Source: Bacillus sp. RAR_GA_16
GTDB lineage: Bacteria > Bacillota > Bacilli > Bacillales > Guptibacillaceae
NCBI RefSeq assembly: GCF_020165985.1
Contig: NZ_JAIUKZ010000007.1
Location: forward strand, 248,001 to 312,000
Direction of reading: 5' to 3'
DNA length: 64,000 nucleotides
The notes under the pieces were generated by a model that was not told the origin of the DNA, did not search any database, and saw only the letters and a list, made by a program, of their open reading frames with translations. A program made the translations under genes and the position numbers. Shown here piece after piece: positions 16,780-27,955 of the stretch; within the stretch, counting starts at the first letter, position 1; each line of letters begins with the position of its first letter.

Positions 16780-19700
16780 ATGGAATTTGTGCATCTTCGT
16801 GTTTACAGTGAATACAGTCTTCTAGACAGTCCGAGTCATATTGAATCACTCGTTGAATCAGCAAAGCAAAAAGGGTATACTTCGCTTGCTTTGACAGATA
16901 AAGGAACAATGTTTGGCACAATCCCTTTCTACAAGGCGTGTCTAGCAAAAGGGATCAAGCCAATTATAGGTCTTGATGTCCGAGTGGGAAACGGCGCTTC
17001 TCTTCAAACACGTGAACAATTTGATAACCTTGTATTGCTTGCGGTGAATCAAGAAGGGTATGAAAATTTATTAAAGATTAGCACGCATATGCAATGTGCA
17101 ATGGGAAATGTCTCTTACATAGAAAAAGAAGATTTATATGAAAACGCAAACGGTATAATTGCTCTTTCAGGGGCTCTTTCGAGTAAAATTGGGCAAGAGC
17201 TTTTACATGGTGAAGAAACGACCGCGTTTGAAATGGCGATGGAGTTTCACCGCGTTTTTAAGGAAGGGTTTTTTCTTGAAATGCAGGATCACTCATTGCG
17301 TGAAGAAAGGCAGCTAAACTTGTTACTGTCTACATTTGCGAAAAAGGCAAATCTCCCATTAACAATCACAAATGCGGCGCACTATATTAACAGAGAAGAT
17401 GGAGTAGCCCATGATTGTTTAAGGTGTATAGACACAGGGCAACGATTTGATGACAAAGCTCATGTCGCTTTGCCTAACCACGAATATTATTTAACATCGC
17501 AAGACGAAATGACGAGTCGATTTAAGGGCTATGAAGCAGCTCTTGCTAATACTGTTGAAATTGCCGCTAAATGCTCAGTGGAATTAAATTTTGATCAAAC
17601 ACACTTACCCCGTTACCCGGTGCCTGACCAGTTCAGCGCGTTTGAATATTTACAAAAGATTTGTTTTGACAACTTACATGAGCGTTATGTCAATCACAAT
17701 GAACATTTGACCGAAAGATTGAATTATGAACTTTCTATTATAAATGAGATGGGATTTAATGATTATTTTCTAATAGTCTGGGACTTTATGAAATATGCCC
17801 ATGACCATCAAATGATCACTGGACCAGGAAGAGGTTCTGCCGCGGGGTCTCTTGTAGCTTATTTATTGCATATTACGGATGTGGACCCTATCGAACATAA
17901 TCTTTTATTTGAGAGGTTCTTGAATCCCGAGCGTGTCACAATGCCTGATATAGATATTGATTTTCCAGATGTTCGAAGAGATGAAGTTATTGACTATGTT
18001 CATAACAAATACGGTCATGACCATGTTGCACAAATTGTTACATTCGGTACACTTGCCGCCAAAGCTGCCATACGTGACGTTGGACGAGTATTGGAGGTAG
18101 ATAACAAGCTTCTTGATGCCATGTCAAAAGCCATTCCATCAAGATCAGGCATGACGTTAAATCAGGCGAAAGCAGAGTCGAAGGCGCTTAAGAATCTTAT
18201 TGCTTCATCTGAAGATGGACAACGTGTTTTTGAGATCGCAAGCACGATAGAAGGGCTTCCACGTCATACTTCTACTCATGCTGCTGGCGTGGTAATCTCA
18301 GCTGATCCGCTCACGCGTCATGTGCCATTACTTGGTGGTCACCACATCAATCTCACTCAATTTCCGATGAATGATTTAGAAGAGATTGGTTTATTGAAAA
18401 TGGATTTTCTTGGACTACGTAATTTAACTCTTATCGAAGGGATATTAAATGACATTGAAGATGAAACGGGTAAACGGCCATCTCTTTCAAACCTACCAAT
18501 GAATGATGAAGCCACCTTCTTGCTTCTACAAAAAGCAGATACGACTGGGGTGTTTCAACTTGAATCTGACGGTATGCGTCAAGTTCTTAGAAGGTTAAAG
18601 CCGACTCAGTTTGAAGATATTGTCGCGGTTAATGCCCTTTATCGACCTGGTCCAATGGAGAACATCCCTCTGTTCATTTCTGGTAAACATAAAGAAAGAA
18701 AAATAGAGTATCTTCATTCGGATCTTGAACCTATTCTAAACTCAACGTATGGAGTTATTGTCTATCAAGAACAAATTATGCAAATCGCTTCTAAGTTAGC
18801 TGGGTTTTCTTTAGGAGAGGCTGATTTATTGAGGCGAGCCGTATCTAAAAAGAAGCGCGAAGTTCTTGAGTCGGAAAGAGAACACTTTGTTCAGGGCTGT
18901 TTGGAGAATGGTTATCCGAAAGATACGGCTCTTAAAGTGTATGAATATATTGTACGGTTTGCGGATTATGGCTTCAATCGCAGCCATGCGGTTGCCTATA
19001 GTGTCATTGCTTATCAGCTTGCCTATTTAAAAGCAAACTATTCGCGTTATTTCTTCTCGAGTCTTCTAAATTCCGCTATCGGAAACCAGGATCGACTGGC
19101 CATGTATTTAGCTGAAGCAAGACAAAAAGGTATGACGATACAGCCACCTTCAATCAATCATAGTCAAGACATGTTTACTGTGGAAAGAGATACCCTTCGA
19201 TTTGGACTTCTCCCTATTAAAAATGTGGGGAAGAATGCGATTGAGGAGATCATTCAGAAGAGAACGAAATCTTACAAAAGTCTATTTGATTTATGTGCAA
19301 GAGTTTCGCTGAAAGTAGTAAACAAACGTGCTCTTGAATCAATGATCTTCGCTGGGGCAATGGATGAATTTGGTGTAAGTCGTTCTTCCATGCTCGCCTC
19401 ATTAGAAGGGGCGATGAATTACGGAGCTGAACAAAGTGGACAGGAGGGCTTTTTCCAAGAGGGAGAAACAGAACCAGCATACGAAACCGTACCGCCATTT
19501 GATGAAAAAGAAATGCTTGATTTTGAAAAAGAAGCGATTGGTTTTTACTTAACAGCTCATCCACTTGAACCTTATTTAGAAAAGTTAAAAGGGTATGTAA
19601 GGAATGTTACGAAAGATGCGGTTATGGCTGAGGAATCGTGCTCCACTTAGGTTGGCTGTGGAAGTATTAAAGGTTAGAAGTATTCGCACAAAGAAAGGTC

Positions 19701-20128
19701 AAATGATGGCGTTTCTTACGCTTGGCGATGAAACAGGTGAAATGGAAGGGGTCGCATTCCCTGATGTTTGGGGAAAAACGGAAAGTTTGTTGAGCAAAGG
19801 AGAATTCGTATATATTGATGGCGTCGGTCAAAAACGAAATGACCAAACGAATATCATACTATCGAGAGTCATGAAATTAGAAGATATTAAGCCAAAGAAA
19901 CCAAAACAAACGTTATTTCTTAAAATAGAGCCTCATCATGAAAGTAGATTAAATAAAGTGAAAGAAGTGCTTCTTCAACACACTGGAAATACTGAGGTTG
20001 TTATTTATTATAGTGAAACAGAAAGAACGGTGAAATTAGGTGAAGATTGGCTAGTAACCCCTGATTCTGACTGTGTTAATGCCTTGAAAAAACTGCTCGG
20101 TGAGCGCAATGTGGTGAAAAAGCCGTGA
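16780..20128 (+). CDS. dnaE: DNA polymerase III alpha subunit DnaE, interrupted by a one-base frameshift
   Basis: DnaE is the lagging-strand and primer-extending replicative polymerase of Firmicutes. The ATG at 16780 gives EFVHLRVYSEYSLL, the expected PHP-domain start. Polymerase signatures include GPGRGSAAGSLVAYLL and the PDIDIDFPD catalytic acids, and the OB-fold starts near IRTKKGQ. The reading frame breaks between about 19625 and 19655 and continues one base later. Removing one base gives exactly 1115 residues, the length of B. subtilis DnaE. The gene is essential in relatives, so a sequencing error is the likely cause. Confidence 0.93.
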
Positions 20129-20136
20129 TGAAAATC

Positions 20137-20164
20137 TTTACAGCAAATGGTGATTTGTTATAAT
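20137..20164 (+). promoter_or_regulatory. Sigma-A promoter of ytsJ
   Basis: TTTACA (20137-20142), 16 bases, TATAAT (20159-20164), with an extended -10 TG at 20156-20157. Confidence 0.7.
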
Positions 20165-20175
20165 GGTGAAAATAG

Positions 20176-20190
20176 AGTGGTCTGACCACT
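20176..20190 (+). promoter_or_regulatory. FadR-type operator palindrome at the ytsJ transcription start
   Basis: AGTGGTCTGACCACT is a perfect 6-bp inverted repeat around CTG. It contains TGGTCTGACCA, which fits the GntR/FadR-subfamily consensus TNGTNNNACNA. It starts 12 bases after the -10 box, an ideal repressor position. A FadR-type regulator is encoded immediately after ytsJ. Confidence 0.55.
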
Positions 20191-20255
20191 GCCCAAATGT
20201 TCTAGGGGAATTGTTAACATAGTCTAATGCTTCTGAAAAAAGGAGAGTGGAATGA

Positions 20256-21500
20256 TTGTCCATTACAAGAGAAGAAGCTCTACATATTCATAGAGTGAGG
20301 CAAGGAAAATTAGAATCCAAATCGAAGGTGCCGGTTCGAAATGCCAACGATTTAAGTCTGGCTTATTCACCTGGAGTTGCAGAGCCATGTAAAGAAATTT
20401 ATGATGACAAGAATAAAGTTTATGAATATACGATGAAAGGCAACATGGTGGCAGTGGTATCAGATGGTACTGCCGTACTTGGCCTTGGAAATATTGGCCC
20501 TGAAGCAGCCCTTCCGGTAATGGAAGGAAAAGCTGTTCTTTTCAAAAGTTTTGCCGGAGTTGATGCATTTCCAATTTGTCTAAACACCACGGATGTCGAT
20601 CAAATTGTGCAAACTGTTAAGCTAATGGAGCCTACCTTTGGTGGCATTAATCTTGAAGATATTGCCGCTCCAAATTGCTTTGTTATCGAAGAAAGATTGA
20701 AAAAGGAAACAAATATCCCTATTTTCCATGATGACCAACACGGCACAGCAATTGTCACAGTCGCTGGACTGGTTAATGCTCTGAAACTATCAGGCAAAAA
20801 GATGAGTGAAATTAAAGTTGTCATTAATGGAGCAGGAGCAGCTGGTATTGCGATTATTAAACTTTTGAATCGTTTTGGTGTAAAAGATATTATCATGTGT
20901 GATTCAAAAGGAGCGATTTACGAAGGTCGTTCTTATGGAATGAATGATGTAAAAGCGGAAGTAGCCAAATATACGAACCGTGATAAGGCAGAAGGTTCGC
21001 TAAAAGAAGTCATTGTGAAAACAGATGTCTTTATTGGCGTTTCAGTTGCAGGTGCTCTTACAAAAGAAATGGTGGAGTCGATGAATGAGGATCCTACCAT
21101 TTTTGCTATGGCCAATCCTAATCCTGAAATTATGCCTGACGAAGCGAGAGAAGCAGGGGCTAGAGTGATCGGTACAGGCCGTTCTGATTTCCCAAACCAA
21201 ATTAATAATGTCCTTGCTTTTCCTGGTATCTTTAGAGGGGCTCTTGATGTTCGAGCTACTCACATTAATGAAGATATGAAAGTAGCAGCTGTACAAGCCA
21301 TTGCAGAATTAGTTGCTGAGGAAGATCTCAATGAAGACTATGTGATTCCTGCGCCGTTTGATCCTCGCGTAGCGCCAGCTGTTGCGGCAAGCGTAGCAAA
21401 AGCTGCTATGGAAACAGGCGTAGCCCGTATAAATGTTGATCCTGAAGCTGTGAAAGAAAAGACACGTTCTCTTGCGATTATTGAAGCAGATAACGAGTAA
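20256..21500 (+). CDS. ytsJ: NAD(P)-dependent malic enzyme
   Basis: It decarboxylates malate to pyruvate with reduction of NAD(P), supplying NADPH. The 414 residues match the short bacterial malic enzymes and B. subtilis YtsJ, which also follows dnaE. Visible motifs are the YSPGVAEPC substrate segment, the metal-site DDQHGTAIV and the cofactor loop GAGAAGIA, with ANPNPEI near the active site. The start is TTG at 20256 behind AGGAGAGTGG. A strong promoter overlapped by a FadR-like operator precedes it. Confidence 0.94.
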   Translation: MSITREEALHIHRVRQGKLESKSKVPVRNANDLSLAYSPGVAEPCKEIYDDKNKVYEYTMKGNMVAVVSDGTAVLGLGNIGPEAALPVMEGKAVLFKSFAGVDAFPICLNTTDVDQIVQTVKLMEPTFGGINLEDIAAPNCFVIEERLKKETNIPIFHDDQHGTAIVTVAGLVNALKLSGKKMSEIKVVINGAGAAGIAIIKLLNRFGVKDIIMCDSKGAIYEGRSYGMNDVKAEVAKYTNRDKAEGSLKEVIVKTDVFIGVSVAGALTKEMVESMNEDPTIFAMANPNPEIMPDEAREAGARVIGTGRSDFPNQINNVLAFPGIFRGALDVRATHINEDMKVAAVQAIAELVAEEDLNEDYVIPAPFDPRVAPAVAASVAKAAMETGVARINVDPEAVKEKTRSLAIIEADNE

Positions 21501-21667
21501 GTGGGGAAGAGCTTGACTTTCTCACTTTTTTCTTGCAACTTAGTGTTGGAGACCAATTTATATGCAGTTCGAAAGCAAAACACAAAAAATATTACGAGAA
21601 TGACCGGTGAAATTCCCGGTTACGCTAGCCTTCATATGCTTTTGCCAGGAAAGGGTGTTGATTTCGA

Positions 21668-22315
21668 ATGACAACCCAGGGGAAAGTCTATCAGAATATC
21701 CTTCAGAAGATAAAGGCGATTATCTATAATGACGGTTTACAAACCGGTGATAAGCTCCCTTCGGAAAGGGAGCTTTCTGAGCGCTTAAATGCTGGAAGAT
21801 CATCTGTACGTGAAGCACTAAGGTCAATGGAAATGCTTGGTCTTATTGAAACGCGTCGCGGAGAAGGAACTTTTATTGCTAATGCCAGAGATCATCGACT
21901 TGTTGAAGTGATCGCCTCTTTTATTCTAAAAGATACAAAGTCGAAAGAGGATTTGTTAGAAACAAGGAAATTAATTGAAAAAGATATTTTACGAGTAGCT
22001 TGTGAGCGAATATCAAATGAATATATTTTTCGTTTAAGAACTATGATGGAACATAAGGACAACTCCTCGGATCGAGATATTTTCTCGACTGAGTTTGATA
22101 CAGCATTCTTCCGGGTCATTGTTTCGTCCTCTGGTAATCATCTGCTTATGCGCTTATGGGCAGAGCTTGCAGATTACCATCAAACGATTTGGCATCAGTT
22201 GACGTTTCGCCCAACGCATTATTATGAAGCGATGATTGATGCGCTTGCTTCTCGAAATCAGGAAGCTGCAATTAATCTTTTAGATCAGTATGAAATGAAA
22301 AAAACGGAAGAATAG
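21668..22315 (+). CDS. FadR-subfamily GntR transcriptional regulator
   Basis: The 215-residue regulator has an N-terminal winged helix (LPSERELSERLNAGRSSVREALRSMEMLGLI, about residues 29-60, read in parts) and an all-helical FCD-type effector domain. It is followed at short distance by accD, with which it probably shares a message. Regulators at this position in Bacillaceae are generally annotated as FadR family. The accDA neighbours and the FadR-like palindrome at ytsJ suggest control of acetyl-CoA/malonyl-CoA supply. The effector is unknown. Confidence 0.85.
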   Translation: MTTQGKVYQNILQKIKAIIYNDGLQTGDKLPSERELSERLNAGRSSVREALRSMEMLGLIETRRGEGTFIANARDHRLVEVIASFILKDTKSKEDLLETRKLIEKDILRVACERISNEYIFRLRTMMEHKDNSSDRDIFSTEFDTAFFRVIVSSSGNHLLMRLWAELADYHQTIWHQLTFRPTHYYEAMIDALASRNQEAAINLLDQYEMKKTEE

Positions 22316-22346
22316 CCATTAGGAGAAGCGAAAGGGATGGTCAACT

Positions 22347-23204
22347 TTGTTAAAAGATTTATTCAACAAGAAGAAAAAGTATGCGACGGTTCCCTCTGAT
22401 AAAATAAAACAGGATGTCCCTGAAGGTATTATGACAAAGTGCCCGGGATGTAAAAGTATTATTTATACGAAAGAACTTGAAAAATCGCATAAAGTTTGTG
22501 TGAAGTGTGGTTACCACCACCAGATGTCGGCGCCGGAGCGTTTAAAAGATACACTAGATCAAGGGTCATTTAGAGAATTGGATGCAAAGATGATTTCAGA
22601 AAACCCGCTCTCTTTCCCTGATTATGTTGAACGACTTGAGAAGGATCAAAAGAAATCTTCTTTGAATGAAGCTGTGGTAACAGGTGAAGGAACCATTGAC
22701 GGTTACCGAACAGCCATTGCTGTTATGGATGCTCGTTTTCGAATGGGGAGCATGGGTTCTGTAGTAGGAGAAAAAATCACAAGAGCGATTGAGCACGCGC
22801 ATAAAGAAAACATTCCATTTATCATTTTTACTGCCTCAGGTGGCGCTCGGATGCAAGAAGGCGTGTTAAGTTTAATGCAAATGGCGAAATCCAGCGTAGC
22901 GCTTAAACGCTTTAGCGATGATGGTGGTTTGTTTATTTCCATTATGACGCATCCTACAACTGGCGGAGTGTCAGCGAGCTTTGCTTCTGTAGGAGACTTT
23001 AATTTCGCTGAACCTAAGGCATTGATTGGTTTTGCTGGTCGAAGAATTATTGAACAAACCATTCGTGAAGATCTTCCTGAAGATTTTCAAACAGCAGAAT
23101 TTCTTCTTCATCATGGTCAGCTGGATCGCGTTATTCATCGGGCGGATATGAAGAAAACACTTAGTCAGGTATTAATGATTCATGGAAATAGAGGTGGAGA
23201 ATGA
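22347..23204 (+). CDS. accD: Acetyl-CoA carboxylase carboxyltransferase beta subunit
   Basis: AccD with AccA transfers the carboxyl group from biotin to acetyl-CoA, forming malonyl-CoA for fatty acid synthesis. The 285 residues begin with a zinc ribbon (Cys32, Cys35, Cys51, Cys54), followed by the crotonase-fold core with [11 protein letters not shown] and [10 protein letters not shown]. The start is TTG at 22347. It overlaps accA by four bases (ATGA), so the two subunits are coupled. Confidence 0.96.
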   Translation: MLKDLFNKKKKYATVPSDKIKQDVPEGIMTKCPGCKSIIYTKELEKSHKVCVKCGYHHQMSAPERLKDTLDQGSFRELDAKMISENPLSFPDYVERLEKDQKKSSLNEAVVTGEGTIDGYRTAIAVMDARFRMGSMGSVVGEKITRAIEHAHKENIPFIIFTASGGARMQEGVLSLMQMAKSSVALKRFSDDGGLFISIMTHPTTGGVSASFASVGDFNFAEPKALIGFAGRRIIEQTIREDLPEDFQTAEFLLHHGQLDRVIHRADMKKTLSQVLMIHGNRGGE

Positions 23205-24181
23205 TGGGACAGAGGCTTGATTTTGAGCGTCCTCTTCAAGAATTAGAAGATAAAATTACTGAACTCCATGCTTTTATGGAAGAGAAAAATGTTGACCTTT
23301 CTGATGAAGTTTCGCGACTTCAAAAAAGACTTTCAAAAATGGAAGGTGAAATTTACGAGAATTTAACAGCGTGGAACCGTGTTCAATTAGCAAGACACCC
23401 TGAAAGACCAACGACATCAGATTATATCGACCGGATTTTTGAAGATTTTCTAGAATTGCACGGCGACCGTCTTTTTGGAGACGATGAAGCGATTGTTGGT
23501 GGAATTGCTACGTTTGAAGGACAACCTGTCACAGTTATTGGTCATCAGCGTGGTAAGGATACAAAAGAAAACCTTAGAAGAAACTTTGGAATGCCACACC
23601 CTGAGGGCTACCGAAAAGCGCTACGCTTAATGAAGCAAGCAGAAAAGTTTCAGCGACCGGTTATCTTTCTACTAGATACGAAAGGGGCATTTCCAGGTAA
23701 AGCGGCTGAAGAACGTGGACAGAGTGAAGCCATTGCAAGAAACCTGATCGAAATGGCTGGGTTAACCGTGCCGATTATTTGTGTTGTCATTGGTGAAGGT
23801 GCAAGCGGAGGAGCTCTTGCGATTGGTGTAGGAAATCATGTGCATATGCTTGAGAATTCATGGTATTCCGTTATCTCACCAGAGGGAGCTGCAGCTCTTC
23901 TATGGAAAGATTCAAGTCTTGCGCAACAAGCCGCAGATACAATGAAGATCACTGCTCCAGATTTGAAAGAATTGAATGTGATTGATGAGATTATACCAGA
24001 AGTAAGAGGTGGAGCTCATCGCAATGTGGAGGAACAGTCAAAAGCGATCCAAGCTGCACTTGTTAAATCTCTTGAAGAACTGACACAACTTACCAAAGAA
24101 GAGCTAGTCAATCACCGCTACGAAAAATACAGAAATATTGGACAATATGGGTTTGTAACCGATACCATTGGCTTGAAATAA
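23201..24181 (+). CDS. accA: Acetyl-CoA carboxylase carboxyltransferase alpha subunit
   Basis: This is the alpha partner of AccD, 326 residues, close to the B. subtilis length. After an N-terminal coiled coil come [24 protein letters not shown] (in part), the oxyanion-type [12 protein letters not shown] and the [13 protein letters not shown] segment near 225. Two adjacent ATG codons (23201 and 23204) are possible starts. A terminator follows directly, ending the regulator-accDA operon. Confidence 0.96.
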   Translation: MMGQRLDFERPLQELEDKITELHAFMEEKNVDLSDEVSRLQKRLSKMEGEIYENLTAWNRVQLARHPERPTTSDYIDRIFEDFLELHGDRLFGDDEAIVGGIATFEGQPVTVIGHQRGKDTKENLRRNFGMPHPEGYRKALRLMKQAEKFQRPVIFLLDTKGAFPGKAAEERGQSEAIARNLIEMAGLTVPIICVVIGEGASGGALAIGVGNHVHMLENSWYSVISPEGAAALLWKDSSLAQQAADTMKITAPDLKELNVIDEIIPEVRGGAHRNVEEQSKAIQAALVKSLEELTQLTKEELVNHRYEKYRNIGQYGFVTDTIGLK

Positions 24182-24184
24182 GGG

Positions 24185-24218
24185 AAGTGCTTTCTCAATA
24201 TAGAGAAAGCACTTTTTT
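24185..24218 (+). terminator. Terminator of the accDA operon
   Basis: AAGTGCTTTCTC pairs perfectly with GAGAAAGCACTT around six bases, followed by Ts. Confidence 0.88.
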
Positions 24219-24290
24219 GCGATGAACCTTAGCTATTGTATTAAGAGGCTGTATTTGATATTTTAATAACACAAAGAATTAATGAGGTGA

Positions 24291-25256
<966 letters not shown>

Positions 25257-25380
25257 CAAGATGATATTCGGTTCACCCCTTTTTAACTAAGGGGTGTATC
25301 GTAATGTCTGAAAAGATTACATAACTTTTTTGTTATGAAGAAAACTAATTGAAGCATAGCTTTTAGGAGGAGACAGACCC

Positions 25381-27136
25381 ATGCGCAAAACTAAAATTGT
25401 CTGTACGATTGGACCAGCAAGTGAAAATGAACAAACTCTAGAGAAATTGATTAATGCAGGAATGAACGTAGCCCGCTTGAATTTCTCACACGGTGATTTT
25501 GAAGAACATGGTAATCGTATTAAATCGATTCGTTCAGTTGCTGAGAAGCTGGGTAAAAACGTTGCGATTCTTTTAGATACAAAGGGCCCAGAAATCCGTA
25601 CGAACAATATGGAGAACGGTGGAATCGATCTTGAAGCTGGTCAACAGCTTATCGTTTCTATGGAAGAAGTACTTGGTACAACTGAGAAAATCTCTGTCAC
25701 ATATCCTGATCTTGTGAATGACGTTCATGTTGGATCTAAGATTCTTCTAGATGATGGGTTAATTGAACTTGAAGTAAAGCAAATTGAGAAAAACGAACTT
25801 TACACAGAAGTCCTTAACAACGGAACGTTGAAAAACAAAAAAGGAGTGAACGTTCCTAACGTAAGCGTCAATCTTCCTGGGATTACAGATAAAGACGCTG
25901 CTGATATCGAGTTCGGCATTGAGCAAGGTGTTGACTTTATTGCGGCTTCATTTGTTCGTCGCGTGTCTGATGTCCTTGACATTCGTAAACTTCTAGAGAA
26001 GCATAAAGCGACTGATATTCAAATTATCCCTAAAATCGAGAACCGTGAAGGTGTCGATAATATCGATTCTATTCTTGAGATTCTCAGACGGCTTAATGGT
26101 TGCTCGTGGTGACCTTGGTGTTGAAATTCCAGCTGAAGAAGTACCTTTAGTGCAAAAACAGCTTATTAAAAAATGTAATGCTCTAGGGAAACCAGTTATT
26201 ACAGCAACGCAAATGCTTGATTCGATGCAGCGTAACCCTCGTCCAACACGTGCGGAAGCAAGTGACGTTGCCAATGCCATTCTTGATGGTACAGACGCCA
26301 TTATGCTTTCAGGTGAAACTGCAGCAGGGTCATACCCTGTGGAAGCTGTTCAAACAATGCATAATATTGCTTCTTATACTGAAAAATCATTAAACTTCCG
26401 TGACCTTCTTTCTGTAAGAAGTAAAGAAACGGAAACAAACACAACGAATGCAATTAGTGAATCAGTAGCTCACACGGCTTATAATTTAAACGTACCAGCG
26501 ATTATTACAGCTACTGAGAGTGGCCATACAGCGCGTATGATTTCTAAATATCGTCCGAAGGCACCTATTGTAGCTGTAACAAATACAGCTAGCGTGTGCC
26601 GTAAGCTTGCTCTTGTATGGGGCGTTCATGCACAAGAAGGACACAAAGTATCAACTACGGATGAAATGTTAGAAGTAGCTGTTGATGCTTCAATCCAATC
26701 AGGAATTGTCAATCACGGAGATACAGTTGTGATTACTGCTGGTGTTCCAGTTGGAGAATCTGGTACAACGAACTTGATGAAAGTTCACGTAATCGGAGAT
26801 ATTCTTGCGAAAGCACAAGGTATTGGTAAAACATCGACTTCAGGACGTATCGCAATCGCTAAAACAGCTGAAGAAGCGATCCAAAAAGCTGACGCTAATA
26901 CAATTCTTGTTACAATTGGTTCAGATAAAGATATGGTTCCTGCTCTTGAAAAAGCAGCTGGACTTATCACTGAAGAAGGCGGACTTACTTGTCATGCGGC
27001 AGTGGTTGGGCTTAGTCTTGGTCTTCCGGTAGTTGTTGGATTAGAGAATGCAACTCAGCTATTTGAAGAAGGTCAGCAAGTAACCCTTGATGCCACTACA
27101 GGAATTATTTACAACGGAAAAGCGAGCATTTTATAA
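25381..27136 (+). CDS. pyk: Pyruvate kinase, interrupted by a one-base insertion
   Basis: Pyruvate kinase makes pyruvate and ATP from phosphoenolpyruvate. The first frame ends just after DNIDSILEI; the next frame resumes at [16 protein letters not shown]. An extra C at about 26083 explains this: without it the junction reads [13 protein letters not shown] and the protein has 584 residues, against 585 in B. subtilis. The C-terminal extra domain with [10 protein letters not shown] is the PEP-utiliser-like domain typical of Bacillus Pyk. The break is most likely a sequence error. Confidence 0.93.
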
Positions 27137-27157
27137 GCAAGTTTTATCGTTCTTTAG

Positions 27158-27188
27158 AGGCTGTCGAAGAAATCGACAGCCTTTTTTT
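27158..27188 (+). terminator. Terminator of pfkA-pyk
   Basis: AGGCTGTCGA pairs with TCGACAGCCT, followed by a T run. Confidence 0.87.
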
Positions 27189-27315
27189 ATTGTTTCTGCT
27201 AATTATTCAAAACAAAATGAAGTGATGAAAGCAATTGAGTTCGAAAATGATCGTAAATCTCGTATAATGAGATGTAACGGGACAAATTCCCGATTATAAT
27301 TGAGGGAGCAATGTC

Positions 27316-27708
27316 ATGTTTCGTATTTTGTTACTTTTTATTATTATCGTTCCGGCTTTAGAGATCGCTCTACTACTTCTATCAGGAAGAACACTTGGGC
27401 TAATTCCAACGGTATTATTAATTATTGGTACTGGGATCCTTGGGGCGTGGCTTGCGCGTAAAGAAGGGGCAGAAACAATCCAAAAGGTTAACAGGCAGAT
27501 GCAGGCTGGCCAAATGCCCGGAGAAGCGATACTTGATGGTTTATGTATACTTGTAGGTGGGATTGTTCTACTCACGCCAGGATTTATCACAGATGCGGTA
27601 GGGTTTTTACTTCTCATACCAGCAACTAGAAAACCTTTTAAAAGATGGATGAAAAAATTCCTTGAACGCCGAATAAATAATGGTCAGTTTATGTTTATTA
27701 GAAGGTAA
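27316..27708 (+). CDS. fxsA: FxsA family membrane protein
   Basis: The 130-residue protein has three or four hydrophobic helices with GRTLGLIPTVLLIIGTGILGAWLARKEG and GGIVLLTPGFITDAVGFLLLIP segments (read in parts), diagnostic of FxsA. E. coli FxsA relieves phage T7 exclusion when overproduced; its normal role is unknown. The basic cytoplasmic tail is short. It sits downstream of pyk, as in B. subtilis (ytzA). Confidence 0.9.
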   Translation: MFRILLLFIIIVPALEIALLLLSGRTLGLIPTVLLIIGTGILGAWLARKEGAETIQKVNRQMQAGQMPGEAILDGLCILVGGIVLLTPGFITDAVGFLLLIPATRKPFKRWMKKFLERRINNGQFMFIRR

Positions 27709-27751
27709 AGTACCGTAATAAATGAAACACTATTTTACAGAAGAGTTAGTT

Positions 27752-27781
27752 AGGAGCTTGGAATAGCCAAGCTCCTTTTTT
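27752..27781 (+). terminator. Terminator of fxsA
   Basis: AGGAGCTTGG pairs with CCAAGCTCCT around five bases, then Ts. Confidence 0.85.
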
Positions 27782-27806
27782 ATTTTAGGGGTAATATCCA
27801 TCATTA

Positions 27807-27852
27807 TTGATGGTCAAGATGTGTATATGAGTAGGTCAACAATTGGCCGACC
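27807..27852 (+). promoter_or_regulatory. Upstream palindromes of the MarR-operon control region
   Basis: TTGATGGTCAA (27807-27817) and GGTCAACAATTGGCCGACC (27834-27852) are inverted repeats sharing TTGA/TCAA half-sites with the operator-like repeat downstream of the promoter. They lie 20-65 bases upstream of the -35 box, where they could act as auxiliary operators. Confidence 0.45.
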
Positions 27853-27872
27853 AATCAACTAAGTTCATCTAA

Positions 27873-27901
27873 TTGACATTCAGAAAGACATCTAGTATAT
27901 T
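27873..27901 (+). promoter_or_regulatory. Consensus sigma-A promoter of the MarR operon
   Basis: A perfect TTGACA (27873-27878), 17 bases, and TATATT (27896-27901). Such a strong promoter normally requires repression. Confidence 0.8.
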
Positions 27902-27903
27902 AG

Positions 27904-27915
27904 TTGACGTGTCAA
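27904..27915 (+). promoter_or_regulatory. Operator-like palindrome over the transcription start
   Basis: TTGACGTGTCAA is a TTGAC-2-GTCAA inverted repeat placed two bases after the -10 box. A third TTGAC follows at 27919. MarR-family repressors bind such palindromes, and the first gene is a MarR regulator, so autoregulation is inferred. Confidence 0.55.
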
Positions 27916-27955
27916 TGATTGACCCATCAAACAATATGTGAAGGAGGAGGATGCG

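Noticed and set aside
19600-19660. Programmed ribosomal frameshift in dnaE
   Set aside because: No slippery heptamer or stimulatory structure is seen, and three other genes carry the same kind of single-base break.
19604-20128. Separate 174-residue OB-fold gene after dnaE
   Set aside because: It is the C-terminal part of DnaE in the shifted frame; the joined length equals that of the family.
25273-25297. Hairpin between pfkA and pyk as a terminator
   Set aside because: The 8-bp stem CACCCCTT/AAGGGGTG is not followed by a T run, and pfkA-pyk are normally cotranscribed.
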